Of a stretch of 35,027 nucleotides of DNA, positions 25,305 through 33,144 are shown one piece after another. The stretch lies in contig CAVWFN010000010.1 of assembly GCA_963754285.1 (NCBI GenBank), forward strand, positions 1-35,027, read 5' to 3'. Position 1 is the first letter of the stretch, and each line of letters opens with the position of its first letter. Origin of the DNA: RYN-133 sp963754285 (lineage in GTDB: Bacteria > Actinomycetota > Actinomycetes > Mycobacteriales > Jatrophihabitantaceae). Both the position numbers and the translations under genes were made by a program. The notes below the pieces were generated by a model. That model searched no databases, was not told where the DNA came from, and saw nothing but the letters and a program-made list of their open reading frames with translations.

Positions 25305-26315
25305 TTACTCGGCGAGGATCGCGCGTGCCTCGTCCGACTCGTAGAAGCGGGCGAACTGGCGGCGCAACGTCTCGGCCAACAGACCGGCCTCGTCGAGAGC
25401 GGCGATCGCCTGCGGCGCGAACCGCATCGCTTCCTCGACGAGGTCGGCACGGTCGATGCCGAACTCGCCCAGCAACGCATCGAGGGTCATGTCGCCATAG
25501 GTGTCGAAGATGTAGTCGACTCCGGTGTCGACCAGTGCGGCGAGATAGGTCTCATCGCGCACCTCCAACCAGCCGTCGTAGAGGATCGAGGCTGCGTCGA
25601 CGAGATCGTCGTCGTCGATCGCATCGAGTAGCTCGCGGATCGTGCGTCCGGACGCCGAGTCCCAGACCTCGAGTACCGCAGCCTCGACGTCCTCGTCGGT
25701 CATTGAGGTGAGGATGTTCTCGCGCGAGCGCTGCAGGATGGCCACGGCCGCTTGATCTGCCATCTCACGGCTGCGCTGATCCGCCTCGCGCACGGCCCCG
25801 CCGGCGAGCTTCCCGCCGAGCGAGAGCCCGAGCGAGACTCCCGGGACCTTCTTGGCCAGGCGCAGGTTCGAATCGACGGCGCCGGCCATCAGCGAGCGCA
25901 GGTAGCCGGCCAGCCACGCCTGCACGCTCGGGCTTTCGGTGATCTGCACGGCGAGCCACTCGCGCACCGCGCGCAGCTCGCCGATCTTGTTCGCTGCCGC
26001 CGCGACGTGCCGGCGCGGCAGCACCGCGCCGAGCTCGACGTCGTTGGCCGGATGTGCCCGCACGCGCAGCGCGATCTCGCCCACGACGTCGGGGATCGCA
26101 CCCGGCAACTCGAAGCGAGCCACGTACTTGCCGGCTACGGCCTTGACCTGCTCGCGGGTGATCACCTGCGCGAGCGTGAGTCGTGCCGCGTCGGCAAGCG
26201 CATGATCGACTTCACGCTCGACCAGCGCGGCGAATCCGGCGCCGCGCAACTCGTGGACGTGAAAGGCGACCTGGGCCTCGAGCAGGCGATGGGCGAGGTC
26301 AGGGGACGCGGCCAT
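25305..26315 (-). CDS. Conserved-looking hypothetical protein, mainly helical
   Basis: The product is 336 residues with no signal peptide and no clear membrane helix. The N-terminal part (EAQVAFHVHELRGAGFAALV) and the middle are rich in Ala/Leu helices; a Gly-rich hinge 'VSLGLSLGGKLAGGAV' occurs near 185, and the C-terminal third is strongly acidic (AIDDDDLVDAASILYDGW). I recognise no family. ATG at 26315 was chosen; GTG two codons upstream is possible. It is divergent from the flavin dehydrogenase, and the roughly 70-base gap must hold both promoters. Confidence 0.75.
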   Translation of the reverse strand: MAASPDLAHRLLEAQVAFHVHELRGAGFAALVEREVDHALADAARLTLAQVITREQVKAVAGKYVARFELPGAIPDVVGEIALRVRAHPANDVELGAVLPRRHVAAAANKIGELRAVREWLAVQITESPSVQAWLAGYLRSLMAGAVDSNLRLAKKVPGVSLGLSLGGKLAGGAVREADQRSREMADQAAVAILQRSRENILTSMTDEDVEAAVLEVWDSASGRTIRELLDAIDDDDLVDAASILYDGWLEVRDETYLAALVDTGVDYIFDTYGDMTLDALLGEFGIDRADLVEEAMRFAPQAIAALDEAGLLAETLRRQFARFYESDEARAILAE

Positions 26316-26383
26316 GAGCACATTGTGCGTGACTGCGTACCGGCGAGTAGCTTTGCCCACTCGCGCTACGGCAGGATCGAGGC

Positions 26384-28039
26384 ATGGACGCCGATGCGAT
26401 CGTCGTAGGTGCTGGTCTCGCCGGGCTCGTTGCGACGAGTGAACTGCTCGACGCGGGGCGCCGGGTGATCCTGGTCGACCAAGAGCCGGCACAGAACCTC
26501 GGCGGCCAGGCGTACTGGTCGTTCGGCGGCTTGTTCTTCGTCAACTCACCCGAGCAACGCCGCATGCGCATCAAGGACTCGGTCGATCTGGCCTGGCAGG
26601 ACTGGCAGGGCACCGCCGGATTCGACCGCCTCGACGACGAGGACGTGTGGCCGCGACGGTGGGCCGAGGCCTACGTCCACTTCGCAGCAGGTGAGAAGCG
26701 GTCGTGGCTGCATCAGCGCGGCGTGCGGTGGTTCCCCATCGTGGGCTGGGCCGAGCGAGGCGGCTACACCGCCAACGGGCACGGCAACTCCGTCCCGCGC
26801 TTCCACATCACCTGGGGGACAGGACCGGGCCTCGTGGCGCCGTTCGCGGCGCGCGCACAGGAGGCTGCCGAGCGTGGACAGTTGCGTTTCGCGTTCCGCC
26901 ATCGCGTCGACGAACTGACCATGACCGACGGCGCCGTCGACGGCGTGCGCGGATCGGTGCTCGCACCCTCGGACGTGCCGCGCAGCGCACCGAGTTCGCG
27001 CGAGGTCGTCGAAGACTTCGAGCTGCATGCGCCTACCGTGCTCGTGACCTCGGGCGGCATCGGCGGCAACTTCGACCTCGTGCGCGAGAACTGGCCCCCA
27101 CGGATGGGCACCCCGCCGAAGAACATGATCGCGGGCGTCCCCGACTTCGTCGACGGGCGCATGATCGCGATCACCGAGGCCGCCGGCGGCCGCGTCGTCA
27201 ACCGCGACCGCATGTGGCACTACGTCGAGGGCATCCACAACTACGACCCGGTCTGGACGAACCACGGCATCCGCATCCTGCCCGGGCCGTCCTCGGTCTG
27301 GCTCGACGCAACAGGCAAGCGGTTACCCGTGCCACTGTTCCCCGGCTTCGACACCCTCGGCACGCTCGAGCACATCATGACGACCGGCCACGAGCACACC
27401 TGGTTCGTGCTGACGAAGAAGATCATCGGCAAGGAGTTCGGGCTGTCCGGCCAGGAACAGAACCCCGACCTGACCTCGAAGTCGGTGCGGCAGGTGCTCG
27501 ACCGTGCGCGCGCCGACATGCCGCCGCCCGTTCGCGCGTTCCTCGACAAGGGCGTCGACTTCGTCTCGGCGGAGACGCTGGACGAGCTGATCGAGCGGAT
27601 GAACAAGGTCACCGACTCGCCGCTGCTCGACCCGCAGACGGTGCGCGAGGAGATTCTCGCCCGCGACCGCGAGATGGACAACGAGTACACGAAGGATCTG
27701 CAGGTCGCCGCGTTGCGCCAGGCACGCACCTACCTTCCGGACAAGCTCACGCGCGTTGCGTCGCCGCACAAGCTGACCGATCCGAAGGCCGGCCCGATGA
27801 TCGCGGTGCGGCTGTCGATCCTGACGAGGAAGACGCTCGGCGGCCTCAACACCGACCTCGACTCGCGCGTCCTCGGCGCCGACGGCGCACCGATCCCCGG
27901 CCTCTACGCGGCGGGCGAGGTTGCCGGGTTCGGCGGCGGCGGCGTCCACGGCTACCGGTCGCTGGAAGGCACGTTCCTCGGTGGCTGCGTCTTCAGCGGT
28001 CGGGCGGCCGGCCGAGCGGCGGCCGCCGAAACCGCGTAG
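26384..28039 (+). CDS. FAD-binding dehydrogenase, KSTD/fumarate-reductase-like family
   Basis: The product is 551 residues. The N-terminal FAD-binding fold has VVGAGLAGLVATSELLDAGR with an acidic residue ending strand 2 (VDQEPAQNLGGQAYWSFGG). The C-terminal flavin motif is 'GLYAAGEVAGFGGGGVHGYR' followed by LEGTFLGGCVFSGRAAG. This arrangement is that of the succinate dehydrogenase/fumarate reductase flavoprotein family that includes 3-ketosteroid dehydrogenases; mycobacterial Rv0785-type proteins look alike and are usually annotated only as FAD-binding dehydrogenases. The substrate is not evident, and there are no steroid genes nearby. It is probably a single-gene transcript, convergent with the lipoprotein gene ending 10 bases away. 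Confidence 0.9.
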   Translation: MDADAIVVGAGLAGLVATSELLDAGRRVILVDQEPAQNLGGQAYWSFGGLFFVNSPEQRRMRIKDSVDLAWQDWQGTAGFDRLDDEDVWPRRWAEAYVHFAAGEKRSWLHQRGVRWFPIVGWAERGGYTANGHGNSVPRFHITWGTGPGLVAPFAARAQEAAERGQLRFAFRHRVDELTMTDGAVDGVRGSVLAPSDVPRSAPSSREVVEDFELHAPTVLVTSGGIGGNFDLVRENWPPRMGTPPKNMIAGVPDFVDGRMIAITEAAGGRVVNRDRMWHYVEGIHNYDPVWTNHGIRILPGPSSVWLDATGKRLPVPLFPGFDTLGTLEHIMTTGHEHTWFVLTKKIIGKEFGLSGQEQNPDLTSKSVRQVLDRARADMPPPVRAFLDKGVDFVSAETLDELIERMNKVTDSPLLDPQTVREEILARDREMDNEYTKDLQVAALRQARTYLPDKLTRVASPHKLTDPKAGPMIAVRLSILTRKTLGGLNTDLDSRVLGADGAPIPGLYAAGEVAGFGGGGVHGYRSLEGTFLGGCVFSGRAAGRAAAAETA

Positions 28040-28048
28040 CTCATCGGG

Positions 28049-28729
28049 TCAGCGCGGCGTCGTCTTGCGCATCGCCAGCCCGGCGAGCGCGGGCAGCAGC
28101 TTCTGCACGTTGTCCCAGTCGGGACGCATCGTGATCGCGATGGTGCGCACGCCGGCGACCTTCACCAGCGTGGGGCCGTAGGCCAGCATGTTCGCGCCGA
28201 GCAGCAACGTCGCGTGCTGCCCGCCGACCGTCGTGGTGCTGGCGGACGCGCCGTGCTGCTCGAAGTCCTGGATGGTCGCCTGGATGCGATCGGCGGCGTC
28301 ACCCGCGCTGCGATACAGGCTGACCCGGATCTCGGCGACCGGCGCCTTGCCGCGGATGTTGCCGTACTTGCAGTCGATGAAGGTGAGCCGGTTGATGGTC
28401 GGGTCGCTGCCACCGACGCCGTAGGAGATGCTTCCGGCGAGTTTCTGTCCGAGCACCTTGTTGATCGCGTCGGCGTTCAGCAGCGTCTTGCACGTGCCGG
28501 GCAACTTCGTGTACTTCGGCTTCGGCGGCGCCGGCGGGTGCTTGCTATGCGTGGTCACGTTCGCGACCGGCGAGGTCGACGGCGTCAGGGACGGCGACGG
28601 AGTCGGTGCAGGCGGGGTGGTGGTCACCGTCTTGTAGACGGTGTGCCCGGGGACGGTGCGGTGCGCGCATCCACTGGCCGCCAGGACGAGCGCAATCCCG
28701 GCCGCCAGGACGCGTACTCGCACCGTCAT
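28049..28729 (-). CDS. Lipoprotein with Thr/Pro-rich linker, DUF3558-like
   Basis: The product is 226 residues. The signal peptide ends AASGC (Cys21). A long Thr/Pro/Ser linker (about 30-75) leads to a globular domain beginning GTCKTLLNADAINKVLGQKL with a later Cys in FIDCKYG, matching the 'C-LL...A..LG..L' and 'C-x-Y' pattern of the lipoprotein at 21344. The two are probably distant paralogues of the DUF3558 type. It is exported and membrane-anchored, with unknown function. It lies just downstream of the two-component pair on the same strand, about 50 bases away, so it could be read through or regulated by that pair. Confidence 0.8.
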   Translation of the reverse strand: MTVRVRVLAAGIALVLAASGCAHRTVPGHTVYKTVTTTPPAPTPSPSLTPSTSPVANVTTHSKHPPAPPKPKYTKLPGTCKTLLNADAINKVLGQKLAGSISYGVGGSDPTINRLTFIDCKYGNIRGKAPVAEIRVSLYRSAGDAADRIQATIQDFEQHGASASTTTVGGQHATLLLGANMLAYGPTLVKVAGVRTIAITMRPDWDNVQKLLPALAGLAMRKTTPR

Positions 28730-28781
28730 GATCCGACGGTAACTCCGCCATCGGGGCGATCGTGGCTTTACGGTCGGCGCG

Positions 28782-29429
28782 TCATTCCGCGATGCCGTGG
28801 TCCACAGCCCAGCGGGTGAGCTCGACCTTGTTGTGCAGCTGCAGCTTGCGCAGCGTGTTCTGGATGTGGTTCTGCACCGTGCGGTGCGACACGACGAGGG
28901 CCTCGGCGATCTGGCGCGCGGTGCGGCCGGTCGAGACCATCCGCAGGATCTCGGTCTCGCGGTCGGTCAGTACCGCCAGCGGATCGGGTTCGTCGCGCTT
29001 GATCCGGCGGTACTCGCCGAGCACCAGACCGGCCAGGCCGGGGGAGAAGGTGGCGCGACCGTCAGCGGTGCGGCGGACGGCGTCCAGCACCTCGGCCGCG
29101 CGGGCGGACTTGACGAGATAGCCGCGCGCCCCGACCTTCACCGCGGCGAGCACGTCCTCGTCCTCGCCCGAGGTCGAGAGCATCAGCACGCGCACCGATG
29201 GATCGCTCGCGACGAGCGCGGCTGCGGTGTCGACGCCGGACATGCCCGGCAACGCAAGATCCATCAGCACCACATCGGGTCGCAGCGCCGGTGCGGCGCG
29301 GACGGCGGCCTCGCCGTCGCCGAAGGCGCCGACGACGATGTAGCCGTTGGCGGCGAGATCGCGCTCGAGGGCATCACGCCAGATCGGGTGGTCGTCGACG
29401 ATCATCACCGTTGTCCGGTCGTCGCTCAT
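28782..29429 (-). CDS. NarL/FixJ-type response regulator
   Basis: The product is 215 residues. The receiver domain has the acidic pair in MIVDDHPIW and the phospho-acceptor Asp57 (VVLMDLALPG); the conserved Thr/Ser (MLSTSG) and Lys (YLVKSA) are present. A LuxR-type HTH follows at about 150-210 (LTDRETEILRMVSTGRTARQ ... HRTVQNHIQNTLRKL). It overlaps the histidine kinase gene by 4 bases (ATGA), so it is its cognate partner. Targets are not visible. Confidence 0.93.
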   Translation of the reverse strand: MSDDRTTVMIVDDHPIWRDALERDLAANGYIVVGAFGDGEAAVRAAPALRPDVVLMDLALPGMSGVDTAAALVASDPSVRVLMLSTSGEDEDVLAAVKVGARGYLVKSARAAEVLDAVRRTADGRATFSPGLAGLVLGEYRRIKRDEPDPLAVLTDRETEILRMVSTGRTARQIAEALVVSHRTVQNHIQNTLRKLQLHNKVELTRWAVDHGIAE

Positions 29430-30529
29430 GTGAGCGGCACCGCCATCTCGACGACCGTCCCCTGACCGGGCGCAGCCGTGATGTGCACGCTGCCGCCGAG
29501 TTGCTCGATGCGTCCGCGCAGAGAGGACGCGACGCCAAGTCTGCCCTCGCGTTCAGCTTCGGCCAGGCGTCCCGGTTCGAACCCGACACCGTCGTCGCGC
29601 ACGGTCACGCGCACCGCGTCGTCGGTGTCCTCGACGAACACCCACGCGTGCGCTGCCGGGCCGGCGTGCTCGGTGACGTTGTGCAGGGCAGCGCGGACGG
29701 CTGCGACGAGTTCGGTCGCCGCGTGTGCCGCAAGGGGCGGTGTCGTCGCGGGAGCCGACACGCTGACGCGGTCGCTGCGCAACCCGCGGAGTGCGGTTCC
29801 GAAGTCCTCGGGAGGTTCGCCGCGGGACGCGATCAACCCGCGCAGTTTCGCCTCCTGCTCACCGGCCTCGCGGGCCAACCGACCCCACTCGCCGGGATCG
29901 TCGCGTCCGGTCCGATGTACCAGCGCGAGGATCTGCAGCACGCCGTCGTGCACCGTGCGCGAGAGACGCTCGCGCTCGAGCAGGGCGCTGCGTGCGCCGG
30001 CTGCCGCTTCGAGTTGTGCCTCCGACCGGACAGCCAATGAGCTGACGTAGCCGACGATGCTGCCGGCGACGACGAGAATGATCGCGTCGTACACCGTCCG
30101 GCCGTCATAGCCGGCACGGACGATCACCGAGAACGCGGCCTGGACGAGCGCCGCGAGCAGTCCGGCGACCCAGCCGGCAACGATGCCCGCTTCGAGCGTC
30201 GGGCCGGCCGCCCAGATCGTCGTGAGCGTGGTCATGCCGCCGTGGCGTTGCGGCCCGGTCTGCGCCCAGATCGTGACGAGGGTGAGCGCGCCCGTGGCCG
30301 CGGCGTCGGCAACGACCAGCCACAGCCGGTGCGCTCGGCCCGTCCAGCCGAGCCACACCATCGCGACCGTGACTGCAGCCATCGCGGCGCCCGCGACTTC
30401 GGCGACGGCTGCGTGTGCGTAGAGGTCGGTCCACCGGACGTAGATCAAGTACAGGCAGAACGCCAGGGTGACGGCCCGGTAGACCGACGCGGCGCGCCAC
30501 AGCGAGAGCCGGACGCCGTCGACTCCCAT
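29426..30529 (-). CDS. macS: MacS-type sensor histidine kinase
   Basis: The product is 367 residues. About five or six membrane helices in the first 170 residues form the sensor. The HisKA_3-like dimerisation box RLSRTVHDGVLQ holds the phosphorylated His194. A C-terminal HATPase_c domain (about 255-365) has 'VRVTVRDDGVGFEP' and GRLGVASSLRGRIEQLGG. This layout matches the MacS family of actinobacterial kinases paired with NarL-like regulators (MacR/MacRS), implicated in membrane-stress responses. The gene is transcribed together with its regulator. The signal is unknown. ATG at 30529 gives a short N-terminus before the first helix. Confidence 0.88.
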   Translation of the reverse strand: MGVDGVRLSLWRAASVYRAVTLAFCLYLIYVRWTDLYAHAAVAEVAGAAMAAVTVAMVWLGWTGRAHRLWLVVADAAATGALTLVTIWAQTGPQRHGGMTTLTTIWAAGPTLEAGIVAGWVAGLLAALVQAAFSVIVRAGYDGRTVYDAIILVVAGSIVGYVSSLAVRSEAQLEAAAGARSALLERERLSRTVHDGVLQILALVHRTGRDDPGEWGRLAREAGEQEAKLRGLIASRGEPPEDFGTALRGLRSDRVSVSAPATTPPLAAHAATELVAAVRAALHNVTEHAGPAAHAWVFVEDTDDAVRVTVRDDGVGFEPGRLAEAEREGRLGVASSLRGRIEQLGGSVHITAAPGQGTVVEMAVPLT

Positions 30530-30547
30530 ACGCAGACGATATTTCCC

Positions 30548-31042
30548 TTACGGATGCTTGGCGAAGTAGCTGCGCGCGCCGCGGGCGAACTGCCCGAACG
30601 CGAGGCGGTTGAGCGGGCGGCCGAGATCGACGAGGCGGCGCATTTTGGGCTGCGGCTCGACCGCGATCGTCCACGTCAGCCGCGATCCGGTCCCGCGCGG
30701 CTCGACGACGTAGTTCTCGGCGAAGCGTCGGTAGATGTTGCGGTTCGCCTCGTAGACCTCGAAGGCGTAGTGCTTGCCCTCGTCCCACGCTATGAACCGC
30801 TCGCGGACGGTCATGATCCCGAGCGGGAGCTTCACCTCGCGGGTCGTCCCCACCCCGAACGGACGTGGTGAGGTCCAGCGCAGCGACTGCACGCCCAGGC
30901 CCCATGCGGCGACGCTCTCGTCCGATGCGATCGATTCCCACACCCGCTCGGGCGGGACGTCGAGGTCGATCGGGAACTCGTAGCGGTGGTCCGCGGTCAC
31001 GAAGAACGACTCGTCCACGGACTCGAGGCGATGCCAGGCCAT
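30548..31042 (-). CDS. SRPBCC-fold (polyketide cyclase/START-like) protein
   Basis: The product is 164 residues. The sequence 'HRYEFPIDLDVPPERVWESI', then AWDEGKHYAFEVYEANRN, ending 'RLVDLGRPLNRLAFGQFARG', is typical of SRPBCC proteins, a helix-grip fold that binds hydrophobic ligands. The start is ATG at 31042 (MAWHRLES); the longer frame to 31099 is unlikely. It is divergent from the cytosine permease. The kinase gene lies 19 bases downstream on the same strand, so the three genes may be one transcript. Ligand unknown. Confidence 0.8.
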   Translation of the reverse strand: MAWHRLESVDESFFVTADHRYEFPIDLDVPPERVWESIASDESVAAWGLGVQSLRWTSPRPFGVGTTREVKLPLGIMTVRERFIAWDEGKHYAFEVYEANRNIYRRFAENYVVEPRGTGSRLTWTIAVEPQPKMRRLVDLGRPLNRLAFGQFARGARSYFAKHP

Positions 31043-31122
31043 GGATCGAGCATGCCCTACTCGCCGGTAATCCCGTACCCCGTGTAACAGGCGCGACACT
31101 CGGGTCGTGTAAGAGTGTGCGC

Positions 31123-32517
31123 GTGACGAGCACCCTGCCGATCGTTGACGACCCGAATCGGAACTACGGCGATCGCGTTGTCGCCGTCGAACCCGGCGGG
31201 GTGGAATTCATCCCGCTCGACGAGCGCCACGGCACGCCGCGGCAGCTGTTCTGGACCTGGACGAGCCCGAACATGGAGTTCGCCACGGTCGGTGTCGGGA
31301 TCCTCGGCCCGCTGTATTTCGGTCTCGGCTTCTGGCAGTCGGTGGTGGCGATCGTGCTCGGCACCGCACTCGGCTCGATCGCGCAGGGTGTGCTCTCGAC
31401 GTGGGGACCGCAGCACGGTCTCGTCCAGATGGTGATCAGCCGGAGCGGATTCGGGTTCCTCGGCAACATCCTCCCGGCGGGCATCAACTCGCTCGTCGCG
31501 GGCATCGGCTGGTTCGCGGTGAACAGCGTCAGCGGCGCGCTCGCGCTCAATGCGCTCTTCGACGGTATGCCGAAGGGCTTGTGCCTGGTCATCGTGGTCG
31601 TCGCCCAGATCCTGATCGCGTTCTTCGGTCACAACCTGGTGCACGCATTCGAGAAGTACGCGTTCCCCGTCCTCACCATCGTGTTCGTCGTCGCGTGCGT
31701 CGTCGCTCTGACCAAGGCGCATCCCGGTGCGGTGCACAACACCGGCGGTATCGGCGGCTTCCTCGTCATGTTCGGCGCGACCTTCGGCTACGCCGCCGGG
31801 TGGAACCCGTACGCGTCGGACTACACGCGCTATCTCGCGCCGGACACCCGCAAGACGCCGGTTGCCGTCTACGCCGGCCTCGGCGTGTTCCTGTCGTGCA
31901 CCCTGCTCGAGATCACCGGCTCCGCTGTGGTCACCGCCGGCGGTACGGCGGTCGCGCCGTCCGCGTTCACCTCGCTGCTCTCGACCTGGCTCGGCAAGCT
32001 CGTCCTCGCGTGCATCTGCATCGGCGCGATCGCTGCCAACGCGATCAACATCTATTCGGGTTCGGTGTCGTTCATGGCCCTCGGCATCCGGTTGCCGACG
32101 CACGCCGCTCGCGCGGCCGTTGCCGTGGCGTTCGGAATCATCGGCTTGCTCGTGGCCTTCGGCGGCCTCAACAACGCCGGTGAGGACTACGAGAACTTCC
32201 TGCTGATCATCGCGTACTGGATCGGACCGTGGCTCGGCGTCGTGTTCGTCGACCGGATCCTGCGGCGCGGGCAGGACATTCAGGAGTTGCTGGGCGACAA
32301 GCGCTACACGAACTGGGCCGGCCCGATCGCAATGCTCGTCGGCGGTGCGTTGTCGATCTGGCTGTTCGCGGCACAGACCGACTACACCGGCCCGATCGCC
32401 AACGCCCATCCCGGCCTCGGCGACCTGACCTTCGAGGTCGGCTTCGTGCTGGCAGCAGTGTTGTATGCCGCGCTGTTCCGCACGTTCAGCGGCACGTCGA
32501 AGACCGCAGCGAAGTGA
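31123..32517 (+). CDS. codB-like: NCS1-family cytosine/purine permease
   Basis: The product is 464 residues with about twelve membrane helices. The segments 'FWTWTSPNMEFATVGVGILG', 'RSGFGFLGNILPAGIN', 'GWNPYASDYTRYL' and GAIAANAINIYSGSVSF mark the NCS1 nucleobase-cation symporters. The last gene of the unit is a cytosine-deaminase homologue whose GTG overlaps this stop, so cytosine is the likely cargo. The start is GTG at 31123 with no Shine-Dalgarno; TAAGAG lies 7 bases upstream, which hints at a leaderless transcript. Together the pair imports and deaminates cytosine for pyrimidine salvage. Confidence 0.92.
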   Translation: MTSTLPIVDDPNRNYGDRVVAVEPGGVEFIPLDERHGTPRQLFWTWTSPNMEFATVGVGILGPLYFGLGFWQSVVAIVLGTALGSIAQGVLSTWGPQHGLVQMVISRSGFGFLGNILPAGINSLVAGIGWFAVNSVSGALALNALFDGMPKGLCLVIVVVAQILIAFFGHNLVHAFEKYAFPVLTIVFVVACVVALTKAHPGAVHNTGGIGGFLVMFGATFGYAAGWNPYASDYTRYLAPDTRKTPVAVYAGLGVFLSCTLLEITGSAVVTAGGTAVAPSAFTSLLSTWLGKLVLACICIGAIAANAINIYSGSVSFMALGIRLPTHAARAAVAVAFGIIGLLVAFGGLNNAGEDYENFLLIIAYWIGPWLGVVFVDRILRRGQDIQELLGDKRYTNWAGPIAMLVGGALSIWLFAAQTDYTGPIANAHPGLGDLTFEVGFVLAAVLYAALFRTFSGTSKTAAK

Positions 32518-32966
32518 CCGAGCCCGACTATCGAGCGTGGCTCGCAGTCGCGGTCGAGGAGGCGCGGGCGGGCCTGGCCGAGGGTGGCATTCCTATCGGC
32601 GGCGCGCTGATCGGTCGTGACGGCACGGTGCTCGGCCGTGGACACAACCTTCGCGTGCAGGACGACGATCCGTCGATTCACGGCGAGACGGCCGCGTTCC
32701 GCAACGCCGGACGGCAGCGCTCGTACCGCGGTACGACGATGGTGACCACGCTGTCGCCGTGCTGGTACTGCAGCGGGCTGATCCGGCAGTTCGGCATTTC
32801 GCGCGTCGTGATCGGCGAGGCGCGCACGTTCTACGGCGGCCACGACTGGCTCGCCGAGAACGGCGTCGAGGTCGTGCTGCTCGACGACGCCGGGTGCGTG
32901 CAGATGATGACTGACTTCATCGCCGCGAATCCCGAGCTGTGGAACGAGGACATCGGCGAGGAGTGA
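32514..32966 (+). CDS. Cytosine deaminase, yeast FCY1-type
   Basis: The product is 150 residues. Zinc ligands and proton shuttle are visible: H56-x-E58 (IHGETAAF) and P82-C83-x2-C86 (SPCWYCSG). Beyond the general deaminase fold, the pattern GGIPIGGALI, GRGHNL, TTLSPCWYC and the C-terminal WNEDIGE strikingly follows Saccharomyces cytosine deaminase (whose end reads WFEDIGE) rather than E. coli CodA, an unrelated amidohydrolase. The reaction is cytosine to uracil plus ammonia. GTG at 32514 overlaps the permease stop (GTGA), so import and deamination are coupled. Guanine or other nucleobases are alternative substrates, less likely given the resemblance. Confidence 0.9.
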   Translation: MTEPDYRAWLAVAVEEARAGLAEGGIPIGGALIGRDGTVLGRGHNLRVQDDDPSIHGETAAFRNAGRQRSYRGTTMVTTLSPCWYCSGLIRQFGISRVVIGEARTFYGGHDWLAENGVEVVLLDDAGCVQMMTDFIAANPELWNEDIGEE

Positions 32967-32989
32967 GCGCTCAGTTCGTCGGCCCGTGG

Positions 32990-33073
32990 GACGAGACCGA
33001 ATGGCGCCGTCCACCGTGGGTCTTCGAAGACGCCGTCGAGGCTGATGAACTCGCGCGCACGGATCTTGCCCAT
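32990..33073 (-). pseudogene. 5' remnant of a dihydrofolate-reductase/RibD-C-like gene
   Basis: An ATG at 33073, with a GGAGA ribosome site, opens MGKIRAREFISLDGVFEDPR and then WTAPFG, the characteristic beginning of the small DHFR/RibD C-terminal domain proteins of actinobacteria. After about 26-30 residues the resemblance stops and the frame runs antisense into the end of the deaminase gene. The rest of the gene (normally about 180 residues) is missing. A deletion joined this remnant to the permease/deaminase operon. Confidence 0.65.
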
Positions 33074-33144
33074 CGCTGTCTCCGTGGTGCGGTCCGGCGT
33101 GCTGTCGTGACTACGTCGGACGGCTGCCGCCGAATTCGACACGG

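Noticed and set aside
31057..32409. Long minus-strand frame opposite the cytosine permease
   Set aside because: Low-complexity Asp/Arg/Glu/His composition typical of an antisense frame of a membrane-protein gene.
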